DNA of 38,864 bases from Crocinitomicaceae bacterium (GTDB lineage: Bacteria; Bacteroidota; Bacteroidia; Flavobacteriales_D; Crocinitomicaceae), in assembly GCA_030730025.1 (NCBI GenBank), contig JANQWC010000021.1, forward strand, positions 7,809-46,672, written 5' to 3'. This document shows positions 23,505 through 31,815 of this stretch, piece after piece. A program made the position numbers and the translations under genes. The notes under the pieces are model-generated. The model ran no database searches and was not told the DNA's origin. It was given only the letters and a program-made list of their open reading frames with translations. The stretch's first letter is position 1; every line of letters begins with the position of its first letter.

Positions 23505-25058
23505 CTAGAACTTGATGAGTTTTTTTGACAATAGCTGTCCGTTGACTCTTGCCGAGACAAAGTAAACACCCTTCGGTAAACCAAGCCATTCTTCGTTTTC
23601 AGTACCCAGATGAATTTGAGAAACACCTGCCTCAGGCGTGAGTTTCAATTTGACTTGGCCATTCACATCGTAAAGATAGATCAGGTCTGAAGGTTGCAAA
23701 CTCAAGGGGAAGGCTAAAGTAAGTGCATCTTGAGTCGGGTTGGGATACGCAACAATCGAACTGTTGTCGTGTAGCGGGTAGTCGGTCAGGGACGCACTGA
23801 TGAGTGCTTCTAAGTCGTAGGTTTCATCGCCGGGCTGATATGGCAGGTAGTGAAAGTAGGTCAAGAACATCTCATCTGTGGTATTGAAGCCACTGTAGAT
23901 GGTCTGGGGTGGCGAATGCGGGTTGTTCGGGTTGTTGGCGGTGTTGTCATAAGTACCTTCACTTTTCAGCTTATAACCTAGCGGAACTTTTTGAATATAC
24001 TTGAAAAAGTAGAAATCTTGCCACATGAAATCCCATTTAGGGATGTTGACAAATTTAATGGTGTCTGCACCGGGTTTGTAGGCGTAGGCTTTGATGGTAG
24101 AACCTAAAAGGTGCATGTGGGGAAACACCGAAAGCACTGAAAAGTTGCTCGGGATGGTTCCGCCGCCGGGTGGATAAAACGCATTGAGGTCGCTTACCTG
24201 ATTGGCAGGCAGGTTGAAATTATAATTTGCCAACAACGGCCCAGCGCTAATTTGCCGCACATTGGTAATGCCTTGCGGATAAAAATGGATGATCACTTTA
24301 GTGGAATCATAAAGCCCGTAAGAGCCCATGGGGTAGTGCATGGCAAAATAAATCGACGAACCAGGGCCAATGTCTAGACCTAACTTGAGTGGGTCAGTAG
24401 AGGGCAAGATCATGGGCGTGGCACCGGGGGTGTAGCCGGTAATCAATTTGGTTGAGCCGTTGCTTGGGCTGGCACAATTGCCACCGATGGTGTCGGTGGC
24501 TTCTATGCTAGTGGGGTCGAGGTATATGAGGCAGTGGTGGACGATTTCTCGGTTGCCGGGCACTACTTCTACTGCTTTGATGATGCGGTTTTGGGTGAGG
24601 TTGGTAGGGATGTTGAAGCAAACGTAGTCGTCTTGGCTCGTTGCTTTGGACATGTAGGTAGGAATCTGCACTTGTAAATCGCCGTTGCCCAAAAAGGTAT
24701 TGGAGGTGTAGACGGGCGGAGGAGGTGTTTGAGCGGCAGAGCCTTCTTGCGCACCGTTGTTGAGCCAACTGGTAATTGTAGCTTTCTCGGTGTTGGAAAG
24801 CGCGCGGTTGTGTTGGTATTGTTGGTAGTTGTTGTCTGGTGGCCAAGGCGGCATTTCGCCTGTATTGACGCACTGGTAAACCGCAGCAGCTAGAGGGCTC
24901 ACTTCGGCGTGTGTCATGAGCGAAAAAGGCGCGGCGCCTCCTGGATGATGGCAAGCCGTGCATTTGTCGTAAAATATTTGAGCAACCTCACCGCTCCAAG
25001 TTTGGGCTTGGGTGCTGCCCATGATTAAAAATGAGAGGATGAACCCGAGTTTTTTCAT
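23505..25058 (-). CDS. Secreted haem-copper monooxygenase-like protein with T9SS sorting domain
   Basis: 517 residues with signal peptide (to about 19). C33-TA-C36-H37 is a haem c site, with a candidate distal Met in GEMPPW. From about 115 to 420 it resembles the two-domain copper type II monooxygenases (PHM/DBH): HH in REIVHHCLIY, HxH in FPHMHLLG and the Met in TTDEMFLTYFHY match the two copper sites. Residues 440-517 are a type IX sorting domain (AYPNPTQDALTL, GVYFVSARVNG, KKLIKF). Possible role: extracellular oxidation or hydroxylation, with the haem perhaps supplying electrons; substrate unknown. Tandem with the hydrolase upstream, 8 nt apart. Confidence 0.83.
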   Translation of the reverse strand: MKKLGFILSFLIMGSTQAQTWSGEVAQIFYDKCTACHHPGGAAPFSLMTHAEVSPLAAAVYQCVNTGEMPPWPPDNNYQQYQHNRALSNTEKATITSWLNNGAQEGSAAQTPPPPVYTSNTFLGNGDLQVQIPTYMSKATSQDDYVCFNIPTNLTQNRIIKAVEVVPGNREIVHHCLIYLDPTSIEATDTIGGNCASPSNGSTKLITGYTPGATPMILPSTDPLKLGLDIGPGSSIYFAMHYPMGSYGLYDSTKVIIHFYPQGITNVRQISAGPLLANYNFNLPANQVSDLNAFYPPGGGTIPSNFSVLSVFPHMHLLGSTIKAYAYKPGADTIKFVNIPKWDFMWQDFYFFKYIQKVPLGYKLKSEGTYDNTANNPNNPHSPPQTIYSGFNTTDEMFLTYFHYLPYQPGDETYDLEALISASLTDYPLHDNSSIVAYPNPTQDALTLAFPLSLQPSDLIYLYDVNGQVKLKLTPEAGVSQIHLGTENEEWLGLPKGVYFVSARVNGQLLSKKLIKF

Positions 25059-25066
25059 AAAATCGT

Positions 25067-26383
25067 TTAACGTAGTACTTGAATTTTGGTTCGGCTTGTT
25101 TGTTGGTTTTGCCCCTCAATCTCTAGAATAAAAATGCCGCTTTGTAGGTTTTCGAGGTCGATTTCTTTGTTGAATTCAGGATCAGTTGTAAATGATTGTA
25201 AGATTTTCCCATCTAAACTATAGATATTCATCCGTAGTATTTGAAAATTGGACCAGACATTCACCAGGCCTTCACTCGGATTCGGATAGACCAACACCTC
25301 CATCGCTGCCGACTGTTCGACTATATTGTTGCTGCCACAAATTTCATTGCTTGGGTTGCCGTCGCAATAGCTCGTCGGGTATAAAATAGCTTGTTCCTGC
25401 ATGTCGTTGGCTTCGAGCAGCGGGGTTTGAGTACAGCCCATTACGCCGACAAGGAAGTCGCGAACAAAGCGCTCAGTGCTGTCCATATACGCAGCGTTGC
25501 TAATGTACGGGACGTGTTGGGCGTTGTTGAAGGTGTAGATTTGATTGCTGACGCCTATGGCACAAGCGCGCTCGTGGAGCATGCGGCTGCCGTCGAGGTA
25601 CATGAGTGGCGTGCCTGGATTCACGAGCCCGCGGTTGTAGGTGACGGTGCCGTCGTTGGTGCCGTGTACAGAGCAAAGCGGCACATCTCCGGCCTCAAGC
25701 CAGTTGTATTTGGCGAGGGCACCGCAGCCGTTAATGACCGCGTGTACTTTTGTTGAATATCCAGGATTGCCAGAGGTGCCTTCCAAGCCACCTAAAGAAG
25801 CTAGCGCACTGGCACTCATGTACTCGCTGAATTCACAGGCATCGTTGAGGTAAGCTACATGCAGCGCGGTAATGGCACCCGCTGAGCTGCCGCCAATAAA
25901 AATATGGTTGGTATCGATCTTGAACTGATTGGTGGTTTGGGCGTCCTTATAGAAATAACGAATGGCGGCTTTCAAGTCTTGTACGGCGCGCACAACAGCT
26001 TTGATGGCATTGGTGGAGTCAAATGGAAAAAAGCCCAAGCGGTAATCTATGCTGGCGCAGGCATACCCTTTTAGTGCAAAACGCTCCGAAAGCGCCTTGA
26101 CGTCGGGATCAGTTTTACTGCCACCAATAAAGCTGCCACCATGTACCCAAATAATCAGGGGGCGCGCTGCTAAGGTGTCGTTTGCGGGTTCGTAGAAATC
26201 GAGTTTGAGGCTTGTGTTGCTGTTTGCCCAGTTGCTATTTTGCCCGTAGGTGAGGTTGCTCTGGAGGTTGAATTGTGAAAAAACGGCTTCTGCATAGCGC
26301 CCGCTTGAACACGGGTCTTGTGCTTGCACCTGTATTTGAAGTCCAAAAAGAAGCGTTAAGAGGGCGAGTAGTTGTTTGGTCAT
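25067..26383 (-). CDS. Secreted alpha/beta hydrolase (esterase-like) with T9SS sorting domain
   Basis: 438 residues with an N-terminal signal peptide (to about 21). The catalytic domain spans about 50-310: oxyanion hole IIWVHGGSFIGG, nucleophile elbow GGSSAGA, acid in HGTNDGT and histidine in NAQHVPY, as in carboxylesterases of the BD-FAE/HSL-like group. Several cysteines suggest disulphides. Residues about 365-438 (VLVYPNPSEGLVNVW, LQSGIFILEIEGQ) are a type IX secretion sorting domain. Substrate unknown. It is directly upstream of the haem-copper protein, so the pair is probably co-expressed and co-secreted. Confidence 0.88.
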   Translation of the reverse strand: MTKQLLALLTLLFGLQIQVQAQDPCSSGRYAEAVFSQFNLQSNLTYGQNSNWANSNTSLKLDFYEPANDTLAARPLIIWVHGGSFIGGSKTDPDVKALSERFALKGYACASIDYRLGFFPFDSTNAIKAVVRAVQDLKAAIRYFYKDAQTTNQFKIDTNHIFIGGSSAGAITALHVAYLNDACEFSEYMSASALASLGGLEGTSGNPGYSTKVHAVINGCGALAKYNWLEAGDVPLCSVHGTNDGTVTYNRGLVNPGTPLMYLDGSRMLHERACAIGVSNQIYTFNNAQHVPYISNAAYMDSTERFVRDFLVGVMGCTQTPLLEANDMQEQAILYPTSYCDGNPSNEICGSNNIVEQSAAMEVLVYPNPSEGLVNVWSNFQILRMNIYSLDGKILQSFTTDPEFNKEIDLENLQSGIFILEIEGQNQQTSRTKIQVLR

Positions 26384-26461
26384 GGGTTGGAATTTGTTTC
26401 TAAATTATGAAAATTTCAGATTTAAGACCTGAAAATCACTTACTTTGCCAAAAATAAACAT

Positions 26462-27334
26462 ATGTTCAGGTCATTTTTCATCCTCCTTCTCTTTGGATTC
26501 CAATATTTAAGTGCCCAAGATTTGCCGGCCTATAAAATTTACAATGCTAAAGGAAAGGAAGTCTCTTTCAAGTCCATGGTGAACTCAGCGAATGACGCAC
26601 CATTTGTTTTATTTGGCGAATTTCACGACAACCCCATTGCGCATTGGTTGCAATTGGAATTAACCCAAAAAATGTTTGCCGCACACGGTAGTAATTTACA
26701 ACTGGGTTTTGAAATGTTTGAACAAGACCAACAAGCTTTGCTCCAGGCTTATTTGCAGGGCAACCTGACTTCTGAACAATTCCAAGACACCATGCGCCAT
26801 TGGCCAAATTACAAAACAGATTACGCGCCTTTGGTTGAATTCGCGAAAGAAAAAGGCTTGAGTTGTGTGGCTTCCAATATCCAGAGAAAATATGCGAGCT
26901 TGTTGTTCAAAAAAGGCAGAGCCGCGCTAGACACACTGCCAGAAGCCATTAAACAACAAATAGCCCCACTGAATTTTGCTTTTGACACCACCTTATCTCA
27001 GTACCAAGCCATGAAAGAAATGGGAGCGCATATGGGCCCTGGAATGGGTTGGAAAATGGTAGAAGCCCAGGCTATTAAAGATGCAACAATGGCCTATTTT
27101 ATCTTGCATAATCCGTGGCGCAAACCCCAAACCGTCCATTTACACTTCAATGGCGCGTATCATTCTGATTTCCATCAGGGGATCATGTGGTACCTACAAC
27201 AAGAAGTTGCACCGTCAAAAATATTGACCATTAGTACGGTGAGTCAAGATAACGTGGGTAATTTAGAAAAGGAACATTTGGGCCGCGCAGATTTTATCAT
27301 TTGCGTGCCTTCCAACATGACCTCTACGCATTAG
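26462..27334 (+). CDS. ChaN-like iron/haem-binding family protein
   Basis: 290 residues with a signal peptide (FRSFFILLLFGFQYLSAQ) and no lipobox. The body matches the ChaN/Tiki fold: LFGEFHDNPIAHWLQLEL, LGFEMFEQDQQ, HMGPGMGWKMVEAQ and HFNGAYHSDFHQGIMWYL, with the conserved Glu and His. Campylobacter ChaN binds haem, so a role in iron or haem uptake is plausible, but the metal or haem ligand has not been checked. It is divergent from the hydrolase, and its stop lies 3 bp from that of the convergent histidine kinase. Confidence 0.85.
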   Translation: MFRSFFILLLFGFQYLSAQDLPAYKIYNAKGKEVSFKSMVNSANDAPFVLFGEFHDNPIAHWLQLELTQKMFAAHGSNLQLGFEMFEQDQQALLQAYLQGNLTSEQFQDTMRHWPNYKTDYAPLVEFAKEKGLSCVASNIQRKYASLLFKKGRAALDTLPEAIKQQIAPLNFAFDTTLSQYQAMKEMGAHMGPGMGWKMVEAQAIKDATMAYFILHNPWRKPQTVHLHFNGAYHSDFHQGIMWYLQQEVAPSKILTISTVSQDNVGNLEKEHLGRADFIICVPSNMTSTH

Positions 27335-27337
27335 GGC

Positions 27338-28408
27338 TTATTTAAGCGGAATACCTCGCGAACTTACAGGGCCCGTGGCTTTACTTTTCGACAAACCGAA
27401 AGTAAAGGTGGTGCCGATGCCAACCGTACTGCTGACTTGTATTTGTTGCCCGTGTGATTCAATGATGTGCTTGACAATCGCCAGCCCGAGTCCGGAGCCA
27501 CCTTCGTTGCGATTCCTGCTTTTTTCTACGCGGTAAAAACGCTCAAAAAGCCTTGGTAGGTGCTGCGGTTCAATGCCGTCGCCATCGTCTTTAAACTGAA
27601 TATTGTAGGTGTCTTCGATTTGGACGATACTCACGCAGAGCGTGCCGCCTTCTTTTCCATAAGAAATGGCATTGATGGTGAGGTTGAGCAATACCTGAGC
27701 GAGCTTATTGCGGTCTGCATTGACATAGCAAAACGGATCGGAAACGTCTTTGGTGAGTCTGAAGTTTTTCTCTTTGGCAATCAATTCAAGCGAATCAAAG
27801 GTTTCTCTCACTAAATCGCTCAAGTCAAAACTCCTGATATCTAGCGGCATGCGCTCAAGTTCGAGCTTGGTGAGCTGATCGAGGTCTTCCAAAATATGCG
27901 TCATGCGTTCGGTAGACTTTGAAGCACGCTCCAAAAACGTTTTGAGAATAGCGGGGTCATCCATTCCGCCATCGAGTAAAGAGTCGATATAGCCTTGTAT
28001 CGAAAAGACAGGCGTTTTGAGTTCGTGTGCCAAATTGCCTAAAAACTCCTTTCTAAAAGCGGCCTGTTCTTTGAGTTTTTCAATTTCTTGGTTGCGCTTT
28101 TGTTTCCATTCTACCACATCTTGTTCGCCTTGGGCCACGAGTTCATCTATGGATTGGTCGTTGCGCTGCTCGTTTTCTAAAGTTTGAATGCTTCGGTAAA
28201 TCAGGCTCATGCGGTATTGCAAAAAGCGCTTGATGATGTAGTAAAAGATGGTATAAGCAAAAATCCCGGACACAAGCGGGATCAAAAAGAGCAGGGTCTT
28301 GCTTAGGGTAACGAACTGTAAATGGACAAATAAGGTAAATAGGAATGTCAGTATAAAGAATAAAATACTGCCACTTAAAATCAAGAAACTAGGTCTAGCT
28401 TTTCTCAC
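27338..28408 (-). CDS. PhoR-like sensor histidine kinase
   Basis: 356 residues starting at GTG 28408. Two membrane helices (about 10-30 and 38-58) are separated by only a few residues, so there is essentially no periplasmic sensor. A coiled-coil linker leads to the kinase: phospho-accepting H128 in LAHELKTP, N box LLNLTINAI, G1 DDGDGI, F box FERFYR and G2 GGSGLGLAI. The start overlaps the stop of the response regulator by 4 bp (GTGA), so they are translated together. Likely signal comes through a partner protein or the membrane. Confidence 0.94.
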   Translation of the reverse strand: MRKARPSFLILSGSILFFILTFLFTLFVHLQFVTLSKTLLFLIPLVSGIFAYTIFYYIIKRFLQYRMSLIYRSIQTLENEQRNDQSIDELVAQGEQDVVEWKQKRNQEIEKLKEQAAFRKEFLGNLAHELKTPVFSIQGYIDSLLDGGMDDPAILKTFLERASKSTERMTHILEDLDQLTKLELERMPLDIRSFDLSDLVRETFDSLELIAKEKNFRLTKDVSDPFCYVNADRNKLAQVLLNLTINAISYGKEGGTLCVSIVQIEDTYNIQFKDDGDGIEPQHLPRLFERFYRVEKSRNRNEGGSGLGLAIVKHIIESHGQQIQVSSTVGIGTTFTFGLSKSKATGPVSSRGIPLK

Positions 28409-29085
28409 TTGTCATTGAAGGTATATCCGACGCCTTTTATGGTACGAATATACGCATCTCCAAGTTTTTCGCGCAATTTTCTGATGTGAACATCAATGGT
28501 GCGTTCGCCAACAATGGTGTCATTGCCCCAAACTACGGCTAATATTTGATCGCGGTTAAATACTTTACCGGGTCTGCTCGCTAGTAGTTCGAGTAATTCA
28601 AATTCTTTTTTGGGTAATTGTAATTCTTTGCCATCTAATTCAACCACGTAGCGGTCTCTGTCGATGAGGATGTTAGCCGCCCCTTCTTCACCTGCTTTAT
28701 TTTTGAGTCGGCGCAAAAGAGATTCGATCTTACTGATCAATAAACGCGGCCTGATGGGTTTGTTGATGTAGTCGTCGGCACCGGCTTCAAAACCGGCTAT
28801 TTGGGCGTAATCTTCGGTGCGAGCAGTCAAGAATGCGATGACGGGCTGAACCATATTCAAGTCTTTTCTGATGACTTGACAAGTCTCAATGCCGTCCATT
28901 TTGGGCATCATGACATCGAGTAAAATGAGTGATGGATTGATTTGTTGCACAAGACGCAGGGCTTCTATTCCATTGCTGGCTGTAAAAACTTTGTAGCCTT
29001 CTTTGCGCACGTTGTAGGAGAGGAATTCAAGGATGTCTGGCTCGTCGTCGACAATGAGTATGGTGTGTCCTTTTGTATTTTCCAT
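28405..29085 (-). CDS. PhoB/OmpR-type response regulator
   Basis: 226 residues from ATG at 29085; the longer frame to 29142 lacks homology in its first 19 residues. Receiver domain 1-120 has acidic pocket VDDEPD, phospho-acceptor D57 in LILLDVMMPK and lysine in NKPIRP. The C-terminal winged helix (about 135-226) has QLPKKEFELLELLASRPGKV and the ending IRTIKGVGYTF. It acts on DNA when phosphorylated by the downstream kinase. Upstream there are 11-bp direct repeats that could be its own binding sites. Confidence 0.95.
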   Translation of the reverse strand: MENTKGHTILIVDDEPDILEFLSYNVRKEGYKVFTASNGIEALRLVQQINPSLILLDVMMPKMDGIETCQVIRKDLNMVQPVIAFLTARTEDYAQIAGFEAGADDYINKPIRPRLLISKIESLLRRLKNKAGEEGAANILIDRDRYVVELDGKELQLPKKEFELLELLASRPGKVFNRDQILAVVWGNDTIVGERTIDVHIRKLREKLGDAYIRTIKGVGYTFNDK

Positions 29086-29104
29086 TATCCTTGATTTTAG
29101 AGTA

Positions 29105-29165
29105 CAAAGGTCACTGCGAAATCTAATGACTTCATTAAACAATGATTAAATAAGCATTAATTCAC
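29105..29165 (-). promoter_or_regulatory. Putative Pho-box-like 11-bp direct repeats and -7 element
   Basis: Three repeats of 11 bp begin at 29133, 29144 and 29155, each with ATTAA (read on the + strand CATTAAA, GATTAAA, CATTAAT). An imperfect -7 element GACCTTTG lies at 29112-29105 (minus), 20 bases nearer the gene, and no TTG -33 element is present. This resembles promoters where an activator replaces the upstream element. Confidence 0.5.
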
Positions 29166-29190
29166 TTATGTTATTTCTTAACAATAAATT

Positions 29191-29220
29191 AATACAAAAG
29201 GGGAGGCTTGTGGGCCTCCC
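29191..29220 (-). terminator. Terminator after the OmpA/TSP3 gene
   Basis: GGGAGGC (29201-29207) and GCCTCCC (29214-29220) form a 7-bp stem with a 6-nt loop; the minus strand continues CTTTTG. Confidence 0.75.
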
Positions 29221-29244
29221 TTTCTCATTTAGTTTCAAAAGCGC

Positions 29245-31815
29245 TTATTCAAAAACGATTTTCATCTCGACGCGTCGGTTTTTCTGGCGGCCTTCGGGCG
29301 TGTCGTTTGTTGCGATTGGTTTGGTTTCACCAAAGTATAGCGTCAGCAAACGCGCTTCATCAACTCCTTGACTGATCAGATACGCTTTGAGCGCCTCTGC
29401 ACGTTTTTTGGAGAGTACCAAGTTGCCGTTGTCGTCGCCGACGTTGTCGGTATGGCCTGCGATTTCGAGTTTCCAAGTTGTTTTCTTCTTGAGCACTTCT
29501 GCTAGTTCATTGAGTGAAGGTTTGGAGCTCTCAAAGATGATGTCTTTGCCAGATTCAAACTCGAGGTTGTCAAAGGCTGTTTTGAGCACTTCAATGACCG
29601 CTTGCTCAATAACTGGGCAGCCCTTGTTTGTTTTCGGACCTGGTGTGTTCGGACAGTCGTCGTCTTTGTCGAGCAAACCGTCGTTGTCTGAGTCTTTGTA
29701 AGGGCAGCCTTTGTTGGCCTTTGGCCCTGCGAGGTTCGGGCAGTCGTCGTCTTTGTCTAATAAGCCGTCGGCATCGGTGTCTGGCCATGGGCAACCTTGG
29801 TTTTCTTTCGGTCCAGCAACCGTAGGGCAGTTGTCTACATAGTCAAAGAGGCCGTCGTTGTCTTGGTCTGGGCAGCCTTGATTTTCTTTCGGGCCAGCGT
29901 TTTCTGGGCAAACATCTTCGGCATCGGTAATGCCGTCGCCGTCTTTATCCGGACAACCTTTCAAGGCTGCAATGCCGGCCACAGTTGGGCATGCATCTTC
30001 TGAATCGATGATTTTGTCGCCGTCGGTGTCTGGGCAACCTTTGAATTCTTTGAGGCCGGCCACAGTAGGGCACGCATCTTCAGAATCGATGATTTTGTCG
30101 CCATCGGTATCCGGGCAACCTTTGAATTCTTTAAGGCCAGCAACCGTAACGCAAGCATCTTCTGAATCTGGAATGCCATCGCCGTCGGTATCAGGGCAGC
30201 CCAAGAAGGCCCAAGTGCCTGGTACGTTTTTGCATTCGTCCATTTTGTCGGAGACTTTGTCTTTGTCTTTGTCCTTGACGCGGTGGTATAATATAGGTAA
30301 GCGCAAGCCTGCGTAAAAATCAACGCCGCTGATTTCGCCTTTTGCACGCAGCAAATGCATGTCGTTCATGCCTAAAATGACTGGGCCGATGCGCGTGGCC
30401 AAGCCGGTTCGCAAGCCGCTGTATTTATTATAGGCGATTGGGAAGTAAAGGCCGAAGTAAGGGCTGTCAAAACTTGGCGTTAGGGAGAGCTGGCTGGCCA
30501 CGTTTACTTTGGTGTCTTTGTTTTTAGGGATCATGTTCACCATGGCCGTTGCATTCACATAAAAGTAGCTCCAGATATGATAGTCTAATTGCAAACTCAT
30601 GGCCGTTGGCGTGCGCATCAGGAACGTTTGCGCTGGATCTTGTAGCGAAACCCATTCTGTATTGCCCGCAGCTGTGGACTCATTGATCAGGGAGTCGATG
30701 ACCATATCGAAGGTCTCGAGGTCGGTGGAGCTTTCAAAACGATGCAAATCAAAAAGTGAATTTGAATTGACCACAAAGTTGCGGCTCAAGCCTCCTTTTG
30801 TGAATTTCATGGCACCCATATCGAGTATAGAAAAACCTACGCGCGCCTTGTATTTGTTTTCGTTGCGCATCCAGAGGTCGGTTTTGCCGTCCATATCGTA
30901 TTTGTACTTGGCGTAGTTGGGGCGCCATTCGTAAACAGCACCTAAATCGAGTCCGAAGCCGATTGAGCCTGGTTTGAGGTAGCTGAGGCTATTGCTCGAA
31001 TTGATTTGTCCGTTGACGCCAGCGGTGATGAAATCGCCCACTTCTTTGGAGTAACCGTAATCAAAGGTTCCGCCGAGGTATTGTGAGGTGTCTTCATTGA
31101 CGAGGTTGTAACTAAAATCCTTGGTATGCACATAAGCACTCGCAAAGCCAAGTAGAATTTTAGGACTGATCCCGATTTTTAGAAAGTGTTCTTTGTTGTC
31201 GATGAGCACTTGGCTGTAGTTGAAGCCAATTTCACTCCAGGTGAGGTGGTTCAAATTGACGAGTTCTTCGTTGAGCTGGACGTCCCAGAGTGCAGGGTAT
31301 TCCAAGCCTTCTTCAGATAAAACTGCCAATTTCGGATCCATGTTGTCTACGTTGGTAATCGAGCGCAAGTTGGCGTAAATGCCCAATGAACGTTTTTCAC
31401 CAATGTGGAAGGCCAAGTTAAATAAGTCGAGTCTGAAGTTGATATTTGCACCCAAAACACCACTCGATCCGGCGTTGTAGTTGTGCACAATGAGGCGGTC
31501 AATAAAAGTTGATGACGGATAAGCCCAAGTATCGAGCACGGCGGTGTCGGTCAAGGACTTGGCCCACCAATAACCACCGTTTCCTTGTGCTGTGCGCATG
31601 GCGTCGGCAGAGAAATACCCGAAATTTTGATAGGTAAAGAGGTTCAAAGCGGGTAGGGCTAAGTCCATTTTGTAGCGCCCATCTACGAAAGATGCTGGGT
31701 TGACTAAATTGCCCATTGCGCCGGCGTAATTGCTTGAGCTCACACCTAAATAAGCCTGCGCATGTACTTGTAAGCTGCTGAGCAATAATAAAAATAACCA
31801 GGTTAATTTTCTCAT
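29245..31815 (-). CDS. Outer-membrane protein: barrel, TSP3 repeats, OmpA domain
   Basis: 856 residues. Signal peptide to about 20, then a barrel-like region of about 480 residues resembling DUF5723 (starts AYLGVSSSNYAGAMGNLVNP). Residues about 512-738 hold seven clear and one degenerate thrombospondin type 3 calcium-binding repeats (DTDGDKIIDSEDACP and variants; unit 27 residues). Residues 740-856 are an OmpA peptidoglycan-binding domain with GHTDNVGDDNGNLVLSKKRA and RRVEMKI. Likely a calcium-stiffened outer-membrane anchor linking the surface barrel to the cell wall. Start overlaps the stop of the propeller-like gene by 4 bp (ATGA). Confidence 0.92.
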   Translation of the reverse strand: MRKLTWLFLLLLSSLQVHAQAYLGVSSSNYAGAMGNLVNPASFVDGRYKMDLALPALNLFTYQNFGYFSADAMRTAQGNGGYWWAKSLTDTAVLDTWAYPSSTFIDRLIVHNYNAGSSGVLGANINFRLDLFNLAFHIGEKRSLGIYANLRSITNVDNMDPKLAVLSEEGLEYPALWDVQLNEELVNLNHLTWSEIGFNYSQVLIDNKEHFLKIGISPKILLGFASAYVHTKDFSYNLVNEDTSQYLGGTFDYGYSKEVGDFITAGVNGQINSSNSLSYLKPGSIGFGLDLGAVYEWRPNYAKYKYDMDGKTDLWMRNENKYKARVGFSILDMGAMKFTKGGLSRNFVVNSNSLFDLHRFESSTDLETFDMVIDSLINESTAAGNTEWVSLQDPAQTFLMRTPTAMSLQLDYHIWSYFYVNATAMVNMIPKNKDTKVNVASQLSLTPSFDSPYFGLYFPIAYNKYSGLRTGLATRIGPVILGMNDMHLLRAKGEISGVDFYAGLRLPILYHRVKDKDKDKVSDKMDECKNVPGTWAFLGCPDTDGDGIPDSEDACVTVAGLKEFKGCPDTDGDKIIDSEDACPTVAGLKEFKGCPDTDGDKIIDSEDACPTVAGIAALKGCPDKDGDGITDAEDVCPENAGPKENQGCPDQDNDGLFDYVDNCPTVAGPKENQGCPWPDTDADGLLDKDDDCPNLAGPKANKGCPYKDSDNDGLLDKDDDCPNTPGPKTNKGCPVIEQAVIEVLKTAFDNLEFESGKDIIFESSKPSLNELAEVLKKKTTWKLEIAGHTDNVGDDNGNLVLSKKRAEALKAYLISQGVDEARLLTLYFGETKPIATNDTPEGRQKNRRVEMKIVFE
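29635..30240 (-). repeat. 81-bp tandem repeats encoding TSP3 units
   Basis: The 81-bp period is clear, for example GCATCTTC at 29993, 30074 and 30155. Two adjacent units are nearly identical in DNA; others differ by more, so only part of the array was recently copied. Confidence 0.75.

Noticed and set aside
27336..27347. GCTT-ATTT-AAGC hairpin between convergent genes
   Set aside because: Only four base pairs, no T run; too weak for a terminator call.
29635..30240. CRISPR-like array
   Set aside because: The 81-bp period has no spacers and encodes TSP3 repeats in frame.
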